Assembly: GCF_001544475.1 (NCBI RefSeq) | Contig: NZ_FCNW02000002.1 | Location: 124,001-188,000 of the forward strand | From: Caballeronia humi | Lineage (GTDB): Bacteria; Pseudomonadota; Gammaproteobacteria; Burkholderiales; Burkholderiaceae | Direction: 5' to 3' | DNA length: 64,000 nt | Shown: piece after piece, positions 17,058 to 25,467 of the stretch | How positions within the stretch are numbered: position 1 is the first letter of the stretch | Layout: each line of letters begins with the position of its first letter | The notes under the pieces: generated by a model | Database searches by the model: none | What the model was told of the DNA's origin: nothing | The model's input: the letters and a program-made list of their open reading frames with translations, nothing else | Made by a program: the position numbers and the translations under genes

Positions 17058-17435
17058 ATGGAACAGCAGCCGACACGCGGCGAATTCGACGAACTGCGCG
17101 AAATCGTGCGCGAGTTCGTCCGCGAGCGCGAGTGGGAGCGCTTCCACACGCCGAAAAATCTCGCGATCGCGATCAGCGTGGAAGCGAGCGAGCTGCTCGA
17201 ACCGTTCCAGTGGCTCGCATCGGGCGAGAAGAACGAACTCGATACCGCGAAGCTCGGCGCGATCCGCCACGAAATGGCCGACGTGCTCACGTACCTCGTC
17301 ATGCTCGCGGACAAGCTCGACGTTGATCTGTACCGCGCGCTGCTGGAGAAGATGGAACTGAATCGCGCGAAATACCCGGCCGATCAGGTTCGCGGCGATT
17401 CGCGCAAATACAGCGAATACAAGGACAAAGCCTAG
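17058..17435 (+). CDS. MazG-like nucleotide pyrophosphohydrolase
   Basis: 125 residues, all-alpha NTP-PPase of the MazG-like/dCTPase group. The metal-binding pattern EASELLEPFQW (ExxE) and EMADVLTYLVMLADKL (ExxD) is intact, as is KNLAIAISVE before it and the KYPADQVRG end typical of the RS21-C6-like subgroup. Such enzymes hydrolyse non-canonical or excess (d)NTPs to the monophosphate and PPi. Start ATG 17058 has GAGGAGG eight bases upstream. It is 15 nt after panE and very likely shares its transcript. Confidence 0.88.
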   Translation: MEQQPTRGEFDELREIVREFVREREWERFHTPKNLAIAISVEASELLEPFQWLASGEKNELDTAKLGAIRHEMADVLTYLVMLADKLDVDLYRALLEKMELNRAKYPADQVRGDSRKYSEYKDKA

Positions 17436-17519
17436 GCACCGTCCGGGAAATACGCGATGGCGCGTTCATCGCGCGAGCCGCTAAAGTGCGCGATCTGCGC
17501 CAACCACAAGGAATCGCCG

Positions 17520-18701
17520 ATGGACTTCACGCTTTCCCCCGAACTGAGCGACTTGCAGTCGCGCGTGCGCGCTTTCATCGCGGAAGAAATCGTTCCGCTC
17601 GAGCGCGATCCGCGCTGCACGCCGCATGGGCCGAGCGAGGCGTTGCGTGCCGAACTCATCGCGAAAGGACGCCGCGCGGGGCTTTTGTCGAGCCATGTAT
17701 CGGCGGAATTCGGCGGGCTGGGACTCGGGCACGTCGCGAAGGCGATCTTCTTCGAGGAAGCGGGCTATTCGCCGCTCGGCCCGGTCGCGCTCAACATCGC
17801 CGCGCCCGACGAGGGCAACATGCATCTGCTCGAAGCCATCGCGACGCCCGCGCAGAAGGAGCGCTGGCTGCGCCCGCTCGCGGCTGGCAAGATTCGGTCA
17901 TGCTTTTGCATGACGGAGCCGCCGCCGGGCGCCGGCGCGGACCCGGGCATGCTGCAAACGGTCGCCACGCGCGATGGCGACGACTATGTGATTGACGGCC
18001 GCAAGTGGTTCATCACGGGCGCCGAGGGCGCGGGCGTCGCGATCATCATGGCGAAGCTCGCCGACGGCCCCGCGACGATGTTCCTCGCCGATATGAATAG
18101 CCCCGGCATCGTGATCGAGCGGCTGATGGATTCGCTCGACACCTGCTTTCCCGGCGGGCACGCGGTCGTGCGTTTCGACGGCCTGCGCGTGCCTGCGGAG
18201 AACGTGCTGGGCGAAGCAGGCGAGGGCTTTCGATACGCGCAGGTGCGTCTCTCGCCCGCGCGCCTTACGCACTGCATGCGCTGGCTGGGCGCGGCGCGGC
18301 GGGCGCACGACGTGGCATCGGCGTATGCGCGCGAGCGCCAGGCGTTCGGCAAGGCGTTAGGCGAACACGAAGGCGTCGGCTTCATGCTCGCCGACAACGA
18401 AATGGACCTGCACGTAACGCGCCTCGCGATCTGGCATTGCGCCTGGGTGCTCGATCAGGGCGTGCTAGGCAAGCACGAATCGAGCGTCGCGAAGGTGATC
18501 TCGTCGGAGGCGCTGTGGCGGATCGTCGACCGGTCGGTGCAGGTGCTGGGCGGGCAGGGCGTGACGCACGAAACCATTGTCGCGCGGATCTTCGCGGACA
18601 TGCGCGCGTTTCGCATCTACGACGGCCCGTCGGAAGTGCACCGCTGGAGCATCGCGCGGCGCATCCTGCGCGGGAATAAGCCGCGCGCAGAGAAAGGCTG
18701 A
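17520..18701 (+). CDS. Acyl-CoA dehydrogenase
   Basis: 393 residues, FAD flavoenzyme of the acyl-CoA dehydrogenase family. It has an N-terminal helical domain (MDFTLSPELSDLQSRVRAFI), a beta domain with CMTEPPPGAGADP and GRKWFITGAEGAG, and a C-terminal helical domain with ARERQAFGKAL, VLGGQGVTHE and IYDGPSEVHRWSIARRIL. The YDGPSEVH ending in place of YEGT points to the ACAD10/11-like subgroup, which favours long or branched substrates. ATG 17520 is preferred over the upstream in-frame 17457. It follows the MazG-like gene by 84 nt and may be an independent unit. Confidence 0.9.
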   Translation: MDFTLSPELSDLQSRVRAFIAEEIVPLERDPRCTPHGPSEALRAELIAKGRRAGLLSSHVSAEFGGLGLGHVAKAIFFEEAGYSPLGPVALNIAAPDEGNMHLLEAIATPAQKERWLRPLAAGKIRSCFCMTEPPPGAGADPGMLQTVATRDGDDYVIDGRKWFITGAEGAGVAIIMAKLADGPATMFLADMNSPGIVIERLMDSLDTCFPGGHAVVRFDGLRVPAENVLGEAGEGFRYAQVRLSPARLTHCMRWLGAARRAHDVASAYARERQAFGKALGEHEGVGFMLADNEMDLHVTRLAIWHCAWVLDQGVLGKHESSVAKVISSEALWRIVDRSVQVLGGQGVTHETIVARIFADMRAFRIYDGPSEVHRWSIARRILRGNKPRAEKG

Positions 18702-18711
18702 CGTCGGGCGT

Positions 18712-18951
18712 CTATTGCGGCTGAACGCCCTGCGCCCGCTGCGCAGCGACAATGCGTCCGGCGCGCTGCGCGTTCATCGGATATTCCCACCAGTTGTTCG
18801 GGTCGTATCCGGCCGCAAGCCAGGCTTTCAGGTCGGCCTTGACCTCGGCGCGCGTCTTCGGTGTCGATGGGTCGCCGTTGCGCGCAGGCTGCTGCGCGAG
18901 GGCTGATACGCTGAAAATCGCAGCGACTAGCGTGACAAGTAGGGTTTTCAT
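18712..18951 (-). CDS. DUF4148 small periplasmic protein
   Basis: 79 residues: a Sec signal peptide at 1-20 (ends SALAQ), then the DUF4148 pattern KTRAEVKADLKAWLAAGYDP and a Trp-rich NNWWEYPMNAQRAGRIVAAQ. The family is abundant and nearly restricted to Burkholderiaceae; its function is unknown. The short mature chain suggests a soluble periplasmic protein. Monocistronic, convergent with the acyl-CoA dehydrogenase gene. Confidence 0.85.
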   Translation of the reverse strand: MKTLLVTLVAAIFSVSALAQQPARNGDPSTPKTRAEVKADLKAWLAAGYDPNNWWEYPMNAQRAGRIVAAQRAQGVQPQ

Positions 18952-19105
18952 GGGGAGCCTCTCAAACCGTAATCAAACGGCCTTTCCATTCTAGGAGACG
19001 TCCGCCCGAAGCGCCTCCGCGAGCGAGCCTCCATTTCTACCGACCATAGACAAAACCGGACAAAAAGCCCGACCGTACGATTAGTACCACGCCTCGGGAT
19101 TACTT

Positions 19106-19122
19106 TGTTGCGACGCAACAAT
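19106..19122. promoter_or_regulatory. Perfect palindrome in the divergent intergenic region
   Basis: TTGTTGC-GAC-GCAACAA lies in the 298-bp gap between the DUF4148 gene (minus) and the small gene at 19250 (plus), 128 bp before the latter's ATG. It could be an operator for either gene. Nothing else in the gap (18952-19249) looks coding. Confidence 0.35.
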
Positions 19123-19249
19123 CGGCCGCGTATGCTGTGTCGGCTGGGTGGGTTCGCGTGGCTTTTCAATGTGCGCCGCTTGTCCGCCCACGCAATGCAG
19201 ACAACGGCGCACTGGCACGCCGCGCAGTACTTGCCGCAAGGAGTCGAAC

Positions 19250-19486
19250 ATGGACGCTGTCAAGTCGTCGGACCCCACGCTGCACGTCTTCGAACAGGAT
19301 GGCGAGTGGCATTGGGGAATTACCATCGATAGGCCATCGGGCATCGGAGTGAAGGTCGTTGCATTCAGCGACGACGGATTCGGCTCCGAGGAAGAAGCAC
19401 GCGAGGACGGCGAGCGCGCCATGCGCGAAGGCGAATGGAAATCGCAGGCTTCGCGTCGCGCGGAACCGAGCCGCAGCAGCGTCTAG
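19250..19486 (+). CDS. Small acidic hypothetical protein
   Basis: 78 residues, acidic, cytoplasmic, no signal peptide or membrane segment. The first 55 residues read like a compact beta fold (LHVFEQDGEWHWGITIDRPS, then IGVKVVAFSDDGFGSEEEAR), followed by a charged helix and a Ser/Arg-rich tail. I recognise no named family. The ATG at 19250 is supported by AAGGAG 7 nt upstream. It stands 79 nt before the GNAT gene on the same strand and could be its operon partner. Confidence 0.65.
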   Translation: MDAVKSSDPTLHVFEQDGEWHWGITIDRPSGIGVKVVAFSDDGFGSEEEAREDGERAMREGEWKSQASRRAEPSRSSV

Positions 19487-19565
19487 GCCATCTACTCAGT
19501 TGCCGCCGCGGCATCAATCGCGCGACACTTCATGCACCGCAGAACAACCCGCCGAGGTGCACGGC

Positions 19566-20423
19566 ATGAATCCCTCCTCCGCTAACGCGACCGGCTACAC
19601 GGTGCGCCGCATGGCGCGCGGCGAAGTCGATCTGGCGCTCGAATGGGCAGCCGCCGAAGGGTGGAACCCCGGCCTGCACGACGCGCAGTGTTTCCACGCC
19701 GCCGATCCCGACGGCTTTTTCATCGGCGAATACGATGGCGAACCCGCCGGATGCATGTCGGCCGTCGCTTACGGCGAGGCGCTCGGCTTCATCGGACTTT
19801 ATATCGTGGCGCCCGCCTTTCGCGGACGCGGCTTCGGCCTGCGTCTGTGGCAAGCGGGCATCGCGTATCTCGGCGATCGCAATATCGGGCTCGATGGTGT
19901 CGTCAGCCAGCAGGCCAACTACCGGCGCTCGGGATTTCAGCTCGCGTATCGCAACGTGCGGTTTCAGGGCGTCGGGAAGGCGCATGAGGCGGCGGGTGTG
20001 GTCGAGGCATCGGCGGTGCCGTTTCAGCACCTGGCCGATTACGACGCGCAGTTGTTTTCCGCCGCCCGGCCGCAATTCCTGACGCAATGGTTCGATCAGC
20101 CCGAAGGCGCCGCCCTCGTCGCGCTCAAAGGCGGCTGCGTGCGCGGCTACGGAGTGCTGCGGGCATGCCGCAGCGGCTACAAGATCGGCCCGCTCTTCGC
20201 CGACGACGCCAACATCGCCGACGATCTCTATCGCGCGCTCGCCGCGTGCGCGCCCGGCGAAACGGTGTTCCTCGACGTCCCCGAACCCAACGACCACGCG
20301 ATGGCGCTGGCCGCGCGCCACGGCATGACGAGCGTCTTCGAGACGGCGCGCATGTACACGAAGGCGCCGCCCGCGATCCCCGTCGATCGCGTGTTCGGCG
20401 TGACGTCGTTCGAACTGGGATGA
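19566..20423 (+). CDS. GNAT-family N-acetyltransferase
   Basis: 285 residues, double-GNAT layout. The N-terminal domain (about 10-135) carries the acetyl-CoA loop IVAPAFRGRGFGLRLWQAG (Q/RxxGxG/A) preceded by IGEYDGEPAGCMSAVAYGE. The C-terminal half resembles the second GNAT-like domain seen in bacterial acetyltransferases of the YitH/Acetyltransf_18 type (VFLDVPEPNDHAMALAARHG, TARMYTKAPP). The substrate is unknown. The ATG at 19566 is the first plausible start after the upstream gene's stop; the longer frame overlaps that gene. Confidence 0.83.
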   Translation: MNPSSANATGYTVRRMARGEVDLALEWAAAEGWNPGLHDAQCFHAADPDGFFIGEYDGEPAGCMSAVAYGEALGFIGLYIVAPAFRGRGFGLRLWQAGIAYLGDRNIGLDGVVSQQANYRRSGFQLAYRNVRFQGVGKAHEAAGVVEASAVPFQHLADYDAQLFSAARPQFLTQWFDQPEGAALVALKGGCVRGYGVLRACRSGYKIGPLFADDANIADDLYRALAACAPGETVFLDVPEPNDHAMALAARHGMTSVFETARMYTKAPPAIPVDRVFGVTSFELG

Positions 20424-20434
20424 TGTCGCCGATA

Positions 20435-20638
20435 TCAGCCGCGTTCGACAGGCGGCGTTCCGTCGTGGAAAAAGCTTTTCAGTTGCGAGCGCAGTTCCGG
20501 CGAATCGGCATGCTGATGGACCGAAACCGCGTGCTGAACCGCCGCTTCGAGCAATTCGTCTTCGGAATCTGCCGACAGTGCGACCGAGCAGTTCTTGTCG
20601 CTCGGCACCTCGCGGCAATCGATGTACTTGCGAGTCAT
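20435..20638 (-). CDS. DUF1059 family protein
   Basis: 67 residues. MTRKYIDCREVPSDKNCSVA, two conserved Cys, then LSADSEDELLEAAVQHAVSV and a His-containing helix match the small DUF1059 family; its function is unknown. The ATG at 20638 is preferred over the in-frame ATG at 20647. It is convergent with the GNAT gene (11-nt gap) and divergent from the DUF3293 gene. Confidence 0.78.
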   Translation of the reverse strand: MTRKYIDCREVPSDKNCSVALSADSEDELLEAAVQHAVSVHQHADSPELRSQLKSFFHDGTPPVERG

Positions 20639-20725
20639 GACGTTGCTCCCCATTTGAATCAAGCGTCGGCTCGCATGCATCGCTGTGCGGGCCCGGAAAT
20701 ATGCGGAAAAGCCATGCGATGCCAG

Positions 20726-20745
20726 TGCGTTTCGCTCGAAACGCA
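20726..20745. promoter_or_regulatory. Palindrome between divergent DUF1059 and DUF3293 genes
   Basis: Arms TGCGTTTCG (20726-20734) and CGAAACGCA (20737-20745) separated by 2 nt, 20 bp upstream of the DUF3293 ATG. Likely an operator or an mRNA leader hairpin; no regulator can be assigned. Confidence 0.45.
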
Positions 20746-20765
20746 ATGAAAGTATAGGTGGCGAA

Positions 20766-21203
20766 ATGAACCACGAGACCCTTGCGGCGTACATGGCGAC
20801 GCTCTACCGCATCCACACGCAACCCGCGATCGACGTGCGCATCGGCGAGACGAACGCGGCCGTGGCCGCGCTGCTGGCGTTGCATCGCGTGGAATCGGCG
20901 GTATTCGTCACAGCGTTCAATCCGTTCAGCCGCCGCCTGGGCGACGAGCAGAACGCCGCGCGTCAGCACAGGCTCGCGGAGTATCTTGACGGTTTGACGC
21001 TGGCGGCCATCGCAGGCGCCGGCATCGATCCAACGGGCGCATGGCCCGCTGAAACGAGCCTGCTCGCCCTCGGTGCAACTTCGGCCACGGCCGACGACCT
21101 GATGCGAGAATTCGAGCAGAACGCGGTGGTTGTCATCGACCGTAAAGGCAGCGTGAGGCTGCTCCTTCATCCGCAACTGCGTGATGCGCCCAGCCTGGGC
21201 TAA
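20766..21203 (+). CDS. DUF3293 domain protein
   Basis: 145 residues. The block VFVTAFNPFSRRLGDEQNAARQ is diagnostic of DUF3293, followed by a variable middle and WPAETSLLALGAT and FEQNAVVVIDRKGSVRLLLH. These are small cytoplasmic proteins of unknown function. The start ATG at 20766 has AGGTGG a few bases upstream; the longer frame from 20685 runs through the palindrome. It ends 65 nt before the sensor kinase start at 21268. Confidence 0.8.
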   Translation: MNHETLAAYMATLYRIHTQPAIDVRIGETNAAVAALLALHRVESAVFVTAFNPFSRRLGDEQNAARQHRLAEYLDGLTLAAIAGAGIDPTGAWPAETSLLALGATSATADDLMREFEQNAVVVIDRKGSVRLLLHPQLRDAPSLG

Positions 21204-21267
21204 TGAAACGCGCGGCGATCGGTGTATGCTCGACAGAGTCCGAAGCGTCTACAAAAATACAACATCC

Positions 21268-23262
21268 ATGAATCGACCGACTTCCGCCGCCAGCGACGAC
21301 GCCCCCGACAGCCCTGATCCGGCCGGCTCCATCACGCCACGTAGCACTGACGTGGAGGTGTCGCTGTATCGCACGCTCGTTCAGGAAATCGAGGACTGCG
21401 CGATCTTCCTGCTCAGTCCGGAAGGGCGGGTGCGCACGTGGAACGCTGGTGCCCGCAGGATCAAAGGCTACGCGGCGGACGAGATCATCGGCGAGCATTT
21501 CTCGCGTTTCTACCCGCAGGAGGCGCTAGCGCGCGGCTGGCCGGACCACGAACTGCGCGAGGCGCTCGCCCACGGCCGCTTCGAGGACGAAGGCTGGCGG
21601 GTGCGCAAGGACGGCACGCTCTTCTGGGCGAATGTGGTGATCACGGCGTTGCGCGATCCGTCGGGCGTGCCGATCGGCTTCGCGAAGCTCACGCGCGATC
21701 TGACCGTGCGCCGCCAGGAAGAAGAGCGCCTGCGCCAGAGCGAGGAGCGCTTTCGTCTGCTGGTCGAATCGGTGAAGGATTACGCGATCTTCATGCTGGA
21801 CCCCGACGGCCGCGTCGCGAGCTGGAACACGGGCGCGATCGAAATCAAGGGTTACCTGCCGGCCGAGATCATCGGGCAGCACTTCTCGGTGTTCTATCGA
21901 CCCGAGGACAACGCCGCCGGCAAGCCCGCCTACGAGCTCGCGATGGCGCAGCGCTTCGGGCGCGTCGAGGACGAAGGCTGGCGCGTGCGCAAGGACGGCT
22001 CGATGTTCTGGGCCAACGTCGTCATCAACGCCGTGCACGATTCGACCGGTCTCTTGCGCGGATACGCGAAAGTCACGCGCGACCTGAGCGAGCGCAAGCG
22101 CCTGGAAGAACTGGAGCGTTCGAGCCAGCACGTCAGCGAATTCCTCGCGACGCTCGCGCACGAACTGCGCAATCCGCTCGCCCCGCTGCGTAACGCGGTC
22201 GGCGTGATGCAGCTCGAAACGGTGTCGCCGAAGCTCGCCTCGTGCCGCGACATGATCGACCGGCAGACAGGCCAACTGTCGCGCCTGGTCGACGATCTGC
22301 TCGACATGGGCCGCATCACCACCGGCAAGATCGAACTGCGTACCGCGCCGATCGACATGGCCGCCGTTGTCGCGCACAGCGTCGAGGCGGTGCGGCCGCT
22401 CGCGGACCAGCGCGAGCAGGACATCGATATCGACATGCCCGAGCAGCCGGTGATTGTCGAGGGTGATTTCGTCCGGCTCGTGCAGGTGCTGCAGAATCTG
22501 CTGAATAATGCGTCGAAGTTTTCGCCGATGGGCTCGCGCATCGCGGTGCGGATCGAAAGCGAGGTGCGCAACGTCGTGATGCGCGTGAGCGACCACGGCC
22601 GTGGCATTTCGCCCGACGCGCTCGAATCCGTCTTCACGCTCTTCGCTCAGGAAGACCGGCTGCTGGATTCAACGCACAACGGCCTCGGCATCGGCCTGAC
22701 GTTGTGCCGGTCGCTCGTCGAATTGCACGGCGGCGTGATCACGGCGGCAAGCGAAGGGCGCGGCAAGGGCAGCATCTTCAGCGTGCGCCTGCCGCGCGCG
22801 CGGCATCGTGCGGGCAACGGCGGCCCGAAGCCTTTGCGGCGCGCGATGGACATCTCGGCGGGCGCGCTGCGCATCCTCGTGATCGACGACAACCGCGATT
22901 CCGCCGACAGTCTCGCGATGCTGATCGGCATGATGGGACACGAGGCGCGGGCCGCGCACGGCGGTGCGCAAGGCGTCGCGATCGCGCGCGAGTTCGTGCC
23001 GCATCTCGTGCTCGTTGATCTCGCGATGCCGGATATGGACGGCTTCGCCGTGCTGCACGCTCTGCGTGAGTACGCGCCGCTCGCCAGCACGATGACTGCG
23101 GCGATGACGGGCTTCGGGCAGAATCAGGATCGCGAGCGTTCCATGCTGGCGGGCTTCGATGCGCATCTCGTGAAGCCGGTCGAGATGGCGCTGCTCGACG
23201 ACCTGCTCGCACGCGCGAAACGCCGTCAGCATGCGGGCGATGCCTCCTGGCCGGTGGCCTGA
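21268..23262 (+). CDS. Hybrid sensor histidine kinase (PAS-PAS-HisKA-HATPase-receiver)
   Basis: 664 residues, no membrane segment, so a cytoplasmic sensor. Two near-duplicate PAS domains (about 36-150 and 160-275) share AIFLL/AIFML, TWNAGA/SWNTGA and EDEGWRVRKDG, indicating an internal duplication. Then come HisKA with LATLAHELRNPL (His298), an HATPase domain (about 400-510; NLLNNASKFSP, GLGIGLTLCRS), and a C-terminal receiver (LVIDDNRDS, VDLAMPDMDG, HLVKP). The receiver implies an internal phosphorelay to an unlinked regulator. The true start is uncertain: ATG 21268 has no clear SD, and 21226 is possible. The DUF4126 gene follows after 19 nt. Confidence 0.9.
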   Translation: MNRPTSAASDDAPDSPDPAGSITPRSTDVEVSLYRTLVQEIEDCAIFLLSPEGRVRTWNAGARRIKGYAADEIIGEHFSRFYPQEALARGWPDHELREALAHGRFEDEGWRVRKDGTLFWANVVITALRDPSGVPIGFAKLTRDLTVRRQEEERLRQSEERFRLLVESVKDYAIFMLDPDGRVASWNTGAIEIKGYLPAEIIGQHFSVFYRPEDNAAGKPAYELAMAQRFGRVEDEGWRVRKDGSMFWANVVINAVHDSTGLLRGYAKVTRDLSERKRLEELERSSQHVSEFLATLAHELRNPLAPLRNAVGVMQLETVSPKLASCRDMIDRQTGQLSRLVDDLLDMGRITTGKIELRTAPIDMAAVVAHSVEAVRPLADQREQDIDIDMPEQPVIVEGDFVRLVQVLQNLLNNASKFSPMGSRIAVRIESEVRNVVMRVSDHGRGISPDALESVFTLFAQEDRLLDSTHNGLGIGLTLCRSLVELHGGVITAASEGRGKGSIFSVRLPRARHRAGNGGPKPLRRAMDISAGALRILVIDDNRDSADSLAMLIGMMGHEARAAHGGAQGVAIAREFVPHLVLVDLAMPDMDGFAVLHALREYAPLASTMTAAMTGFGQNQDRERSMLAGFDAHLVKPVEMALLDDLLARAKRRQHAGDASWPVA

Positions 23263-23281
23263 CCTTCTTCGAGAGGTGCCT

Positions 23282-23749
23282 GTGTCCGTCTACGTGATCG
23301 CGTTGCTGATGGGCGTCGTCGCGGGCCTGAGGGCGATGACCGCGCCCGCCGCCGTGAGCTGGGCCGCGCATCTCGGCTGGCTGCCGCTGCAGGGCACGCC
23401 GCTCGCCTTCCTCGGCTACGCCGCGACGCCGTGGATCATCACGGTGCTCGCGCTTCTCGAACTCGTCACGGATCAATTGCCCAGCACGCCGAGCCGCAAG
23501 GTGCCCGTGCAGTTCGGCACGCGCATCGTGGTCGGCGCGTTGTGCGGCGCGGCGCTTGGGACGCCTTCAGGCGTGTGGATCGGCGGGCTCGTGGCGGGCG
23601 TCGTGGGCGCGCTCATCGGCACGCTCGGCGGCGCGAAGGCGCGCGCGGCGCTCGCGCAGTCGTTCGGACGGGACTTGCCGGCTGCGCTGATCGAAGATGT
23701 CGTCGCGATCGGCGGAGCGGTGTTGCTGGTGCTTTCTATCGCGCGATAG
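23282..23749 (+). CDS. DUF4126 membrane protein
   Basis: 155 residues with about four hydrophobic helices (VYVIALLMGVVAGLRAMTAP, then AATPWIITVLALLELVTDQL, IVVGALCGAALG, VVGALIGTLGG, VAIGGAVLLVLSI). The VAGLRAMTAPA start and LELVTDQLPSTPSRK segment are typical of DUF4126. Its function is unknown. The start is GTG at 23282 with GAGAGG a few bases upstream. It is 19 nt downstream of the hybrid kinase and probably in its operon. Confidence 0.8.
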   Translation: MSVYVIALLMGVVAGLRAMTAPAAVSWAAHLGWLPLQGTPLAFLGYAATPWIITVLALLELVTDQLPSTPSRKVPVQFGTRIVVGALCGAALGTPSGVWIGGLVAGVVGALIGTLGGAKARAALAQSFGRDLPAALIEDVVAIGGAVLLVLSIAR

Positions 23750-23755
23750 CGGTTT

Positions 23756-24265
23756 TCAGGCCGCCTTGATGCGGCTCAAATCCCGGTGCGTCAGATAAAG
23801 CCGCAGGTCGAATTCGATCTGATGGTAACCCGGCTGCATGAATTCGCAGAGGCGATAGAACGCCTTGTTGTGATCGCCTTCCTTCAGATGCGCGAGTTCA
23901 TGTACGACGATCATCTTCAGAAACTCCGGCGCCGTTTCCTTGAAGAGCGACGCGATCCGGATCTCCTTCTTCGCCTTGAGCTTGCCGCCCTGCACGCGCG
24001 AGATCGCCGTATGGAGGCCGAGCGCGTGCCGCAGCACGTCGAGCTTGCTGTCGTAGACGACCTTGTCGATGGCGGGCGCGACGCGCAGGAATTCCTGCTT
24101 CAGCTCGCAGCAATACAGATAGAGCGCCCGGTCCGACTGCAAGGCGTGCCGATTCGGGTAGCGCGCGTCGAGGTACTCGCCGAGCCGCCCTTCGGCGATC
24201 AGGCGATGAACCTTGGCCTGCAGCGTGGCCGAGTAAGCGCTCAAGTATTTCAGTTGTTGTTGCAT
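23756..24265 (-). CDS. YgjP-like M48-family metallopeptidase
   Basis: 169 residues. The zinc site is clear: KMIVVHELAHLKEGDHNKAFYRL (HExxH plus the downstream His), in the arrangement of YgjP/WLM-type DUF45 proteins. Unlike most DUF45 proteins the N-terminal beta region is replaced by helices (LKYLSAYSATLQAKVHRLIA, LYCCELKQEFLRVAP), typical of a proteobacterial subgroup. It is probably a cytosolic peptidase of unknown substrate. Start ATG 24265 (MQQQLKYLS) is chosen; a longer frame to 24343 is less likely. It is convergent with the DUF4126 gene (6-nt gap). Confidence 0.8.
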   Translation of the reverse strand: MQQQLKYLSAYSATLQAKVHRLIAEGRLGEYLDARYPNRHALQSDRALYLYCCELKQEFLRVAPAIDKVVYDSKLDVLRHALGLHTAISRVQGGKLKAKKEIRIASLFKETAPEFLKMIVVHELAHLKEGDHNKAFYRLCEFMQPGYHQIEFDLRLYLTHRDLSRIKAA

Positions 24266-24405
24266 GACGGTTGCGGTTGCATGGTTGAGTCGATTGTAAC
24301 GACTGCGCGCGTTCGCGTAAGTTTGTGTGTGCGGCATGTGCACGGCGCGCCGCTTGTGCCAAGATGCGCGACCGATCTCATCGTCCTTCCTGCGGCATCG
24401 ACATC

Positions 24406-24927
24406 ATGGCTTCGAACAAAGCGCATCACGCCACCGGCTGGGCCGCCGGTGTCATCGCGGCGGCGCTCGTCAGCAAGACGGGCGGCGCCGGCCCGTACCA
24501 GCTTTTCAGCGCGCTCAGTCTCGCCGCCGGCGTGCTCGGCGGCACCGCGCCCGATTGGCTCGAAGTCGCGTGGTGGTCGCGCGCCCGACGGCTCTGGATC
24601 ACCCATCGTACCGTGACGCACTGGGGCGTCGCCTGGATCGCGCTCCTCGTCGCGTCGTATCGTTTCCTCGGCGTGCATCCGCTTGCCGCGCTCTCGTTCG
24701 GCTTCGCGTGCGGCGGCCTGATGCATTTGCTCGCCGACTGGCCGAATCCGCTCGGCGTGCCGTGGATCGCCCGGCGCCATTCGCTCAACTGGTGGACGAG
24801 CGGTCACTGCGATCTGCTGGTCGTCGGTGCGGCGTGGACCGGCGCGTTCTTCATGGTCGATCACGTCTGGCTGCATGGCGCGTTCGGCGCGCGGCTGTTC
24901 GACGCGATCCGGCTGCGCCCTCATTAG
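24406..24927 (+). CDS. YdjM-like metal-dependent membrane hydrolase
   Basis: 173 residues of the YdjM (DUF457, LexA-regulated hydrolase) family. It has an N-terminal MASNKAHHATGWAAGVIAAA with metal-binding His, GVLGGTAPDWLEV, then THRTVTHWGVAW and HLLADWPNPLGVPWIARRHS, with about four membrane helices between. The metal-binding His/Asp set is intact. The activity is unproven in the family. The ATG at 24406 lacks a clear SD; an upstream in-frame ATG at 24364 is the alternative. It is separate from the lipoprotein gene downstream. Confidence 0.8.
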   Translation: MASNKAHHATGWAAGVIAAALVSKTGGAGPYQLFSALSLAAGVLGGTAPDWLEVAWWSRARRLWITHRTVTHWGVAWIALLVASYRFLGVHPLAALSFGFACGGLMHLLADWPNPLGVPWIARRHSLNWWTSGHCDLLVVGAAWTGAFFMVDHVWLHGAFGARLFDAIRLRPH

Positions 24928-24966
24928 TACAATAGCCCGCTCAATTCATTTCGGGGTCCACTGGCC

Positions 24967-25461
24967 ATGCAATCACTTACCGCGGCGCGTTTTCTCAGGC
25001 TCTTCGTTCTCGCGATAACTGCGCTGTTCGCGCTCGGCGGCTGCGCGGGTATGTTCAATCGCGAGGAGATGCGGGTGAACGTGGTAGGCATCGAACCGCT
25101 CGAAGGCCAGGGGCTCGAGATGCGCTTCGCCGTGAAGCTGCGCGTGCAGAACCCCAACGATGCGCCGATCGTCTACGACGGCGTCTCGCTCGACCTCGAC
25201 CTCAATGGCCGGCCGTTCGCCTCCGGCGTAAGCGACCAGAAAGGCACTGTGCCGCGCTTCGGCGAAGCGGTGCTGAGCGTTCCGGTGACGGTGTCGGCGT
25301 TCACGGCGGCGCGCCAGGCGCTGGGGTTCGCCGGCAGCTCGCAGCTCGACAACCTCCCGTACGCGTTGCGTGGCCGGCTTGCGGGCGGTCCGTTCGGCGG
25401 CACACGCTTTACCGACAAGGGCACGCTCACGCTGCCGACCGCAGGCGGCCTCGACGAATAA
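24967..25461 (+). CDS. LEA14-like lipoprotein (water-stress domain)
   Basis: 164 residues. A lipobox (LGGC, Cys26) follows a clear hydrophobic signal. The mature part is one LEA type-2 immunoglobulin-like domain: VNVVGIEPLEGQGLEMRFAV, LRVQNPNDAPIVYDGVSLDL, FGEAVLSVPVTVS, and GTRFTDKGTLTLP. These domains protect membranes or proteins under desiccation in plants; the bacterial lipoproteins have no settled role. It is monocistronic, convergent with the cupin gene at a 6-nt gap. Confidence 0.85.
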   Translation: MQSLTAARFLRLFVLAITALFALGGCAGMFNREEMRVNVVGIEPLEGQGLEMRFAVKLRVQNPNDAPIVYDGVSLDLDLNGRPFASGVSDQKGTVPRFGEAVLSVPVTVSAFTAARQALGFAGSSQLDNLPYALRGRLAGGPFGGTRFTDKGTLTLPTAGGLDE

Positions 25462-25467
25462 ACCCGT

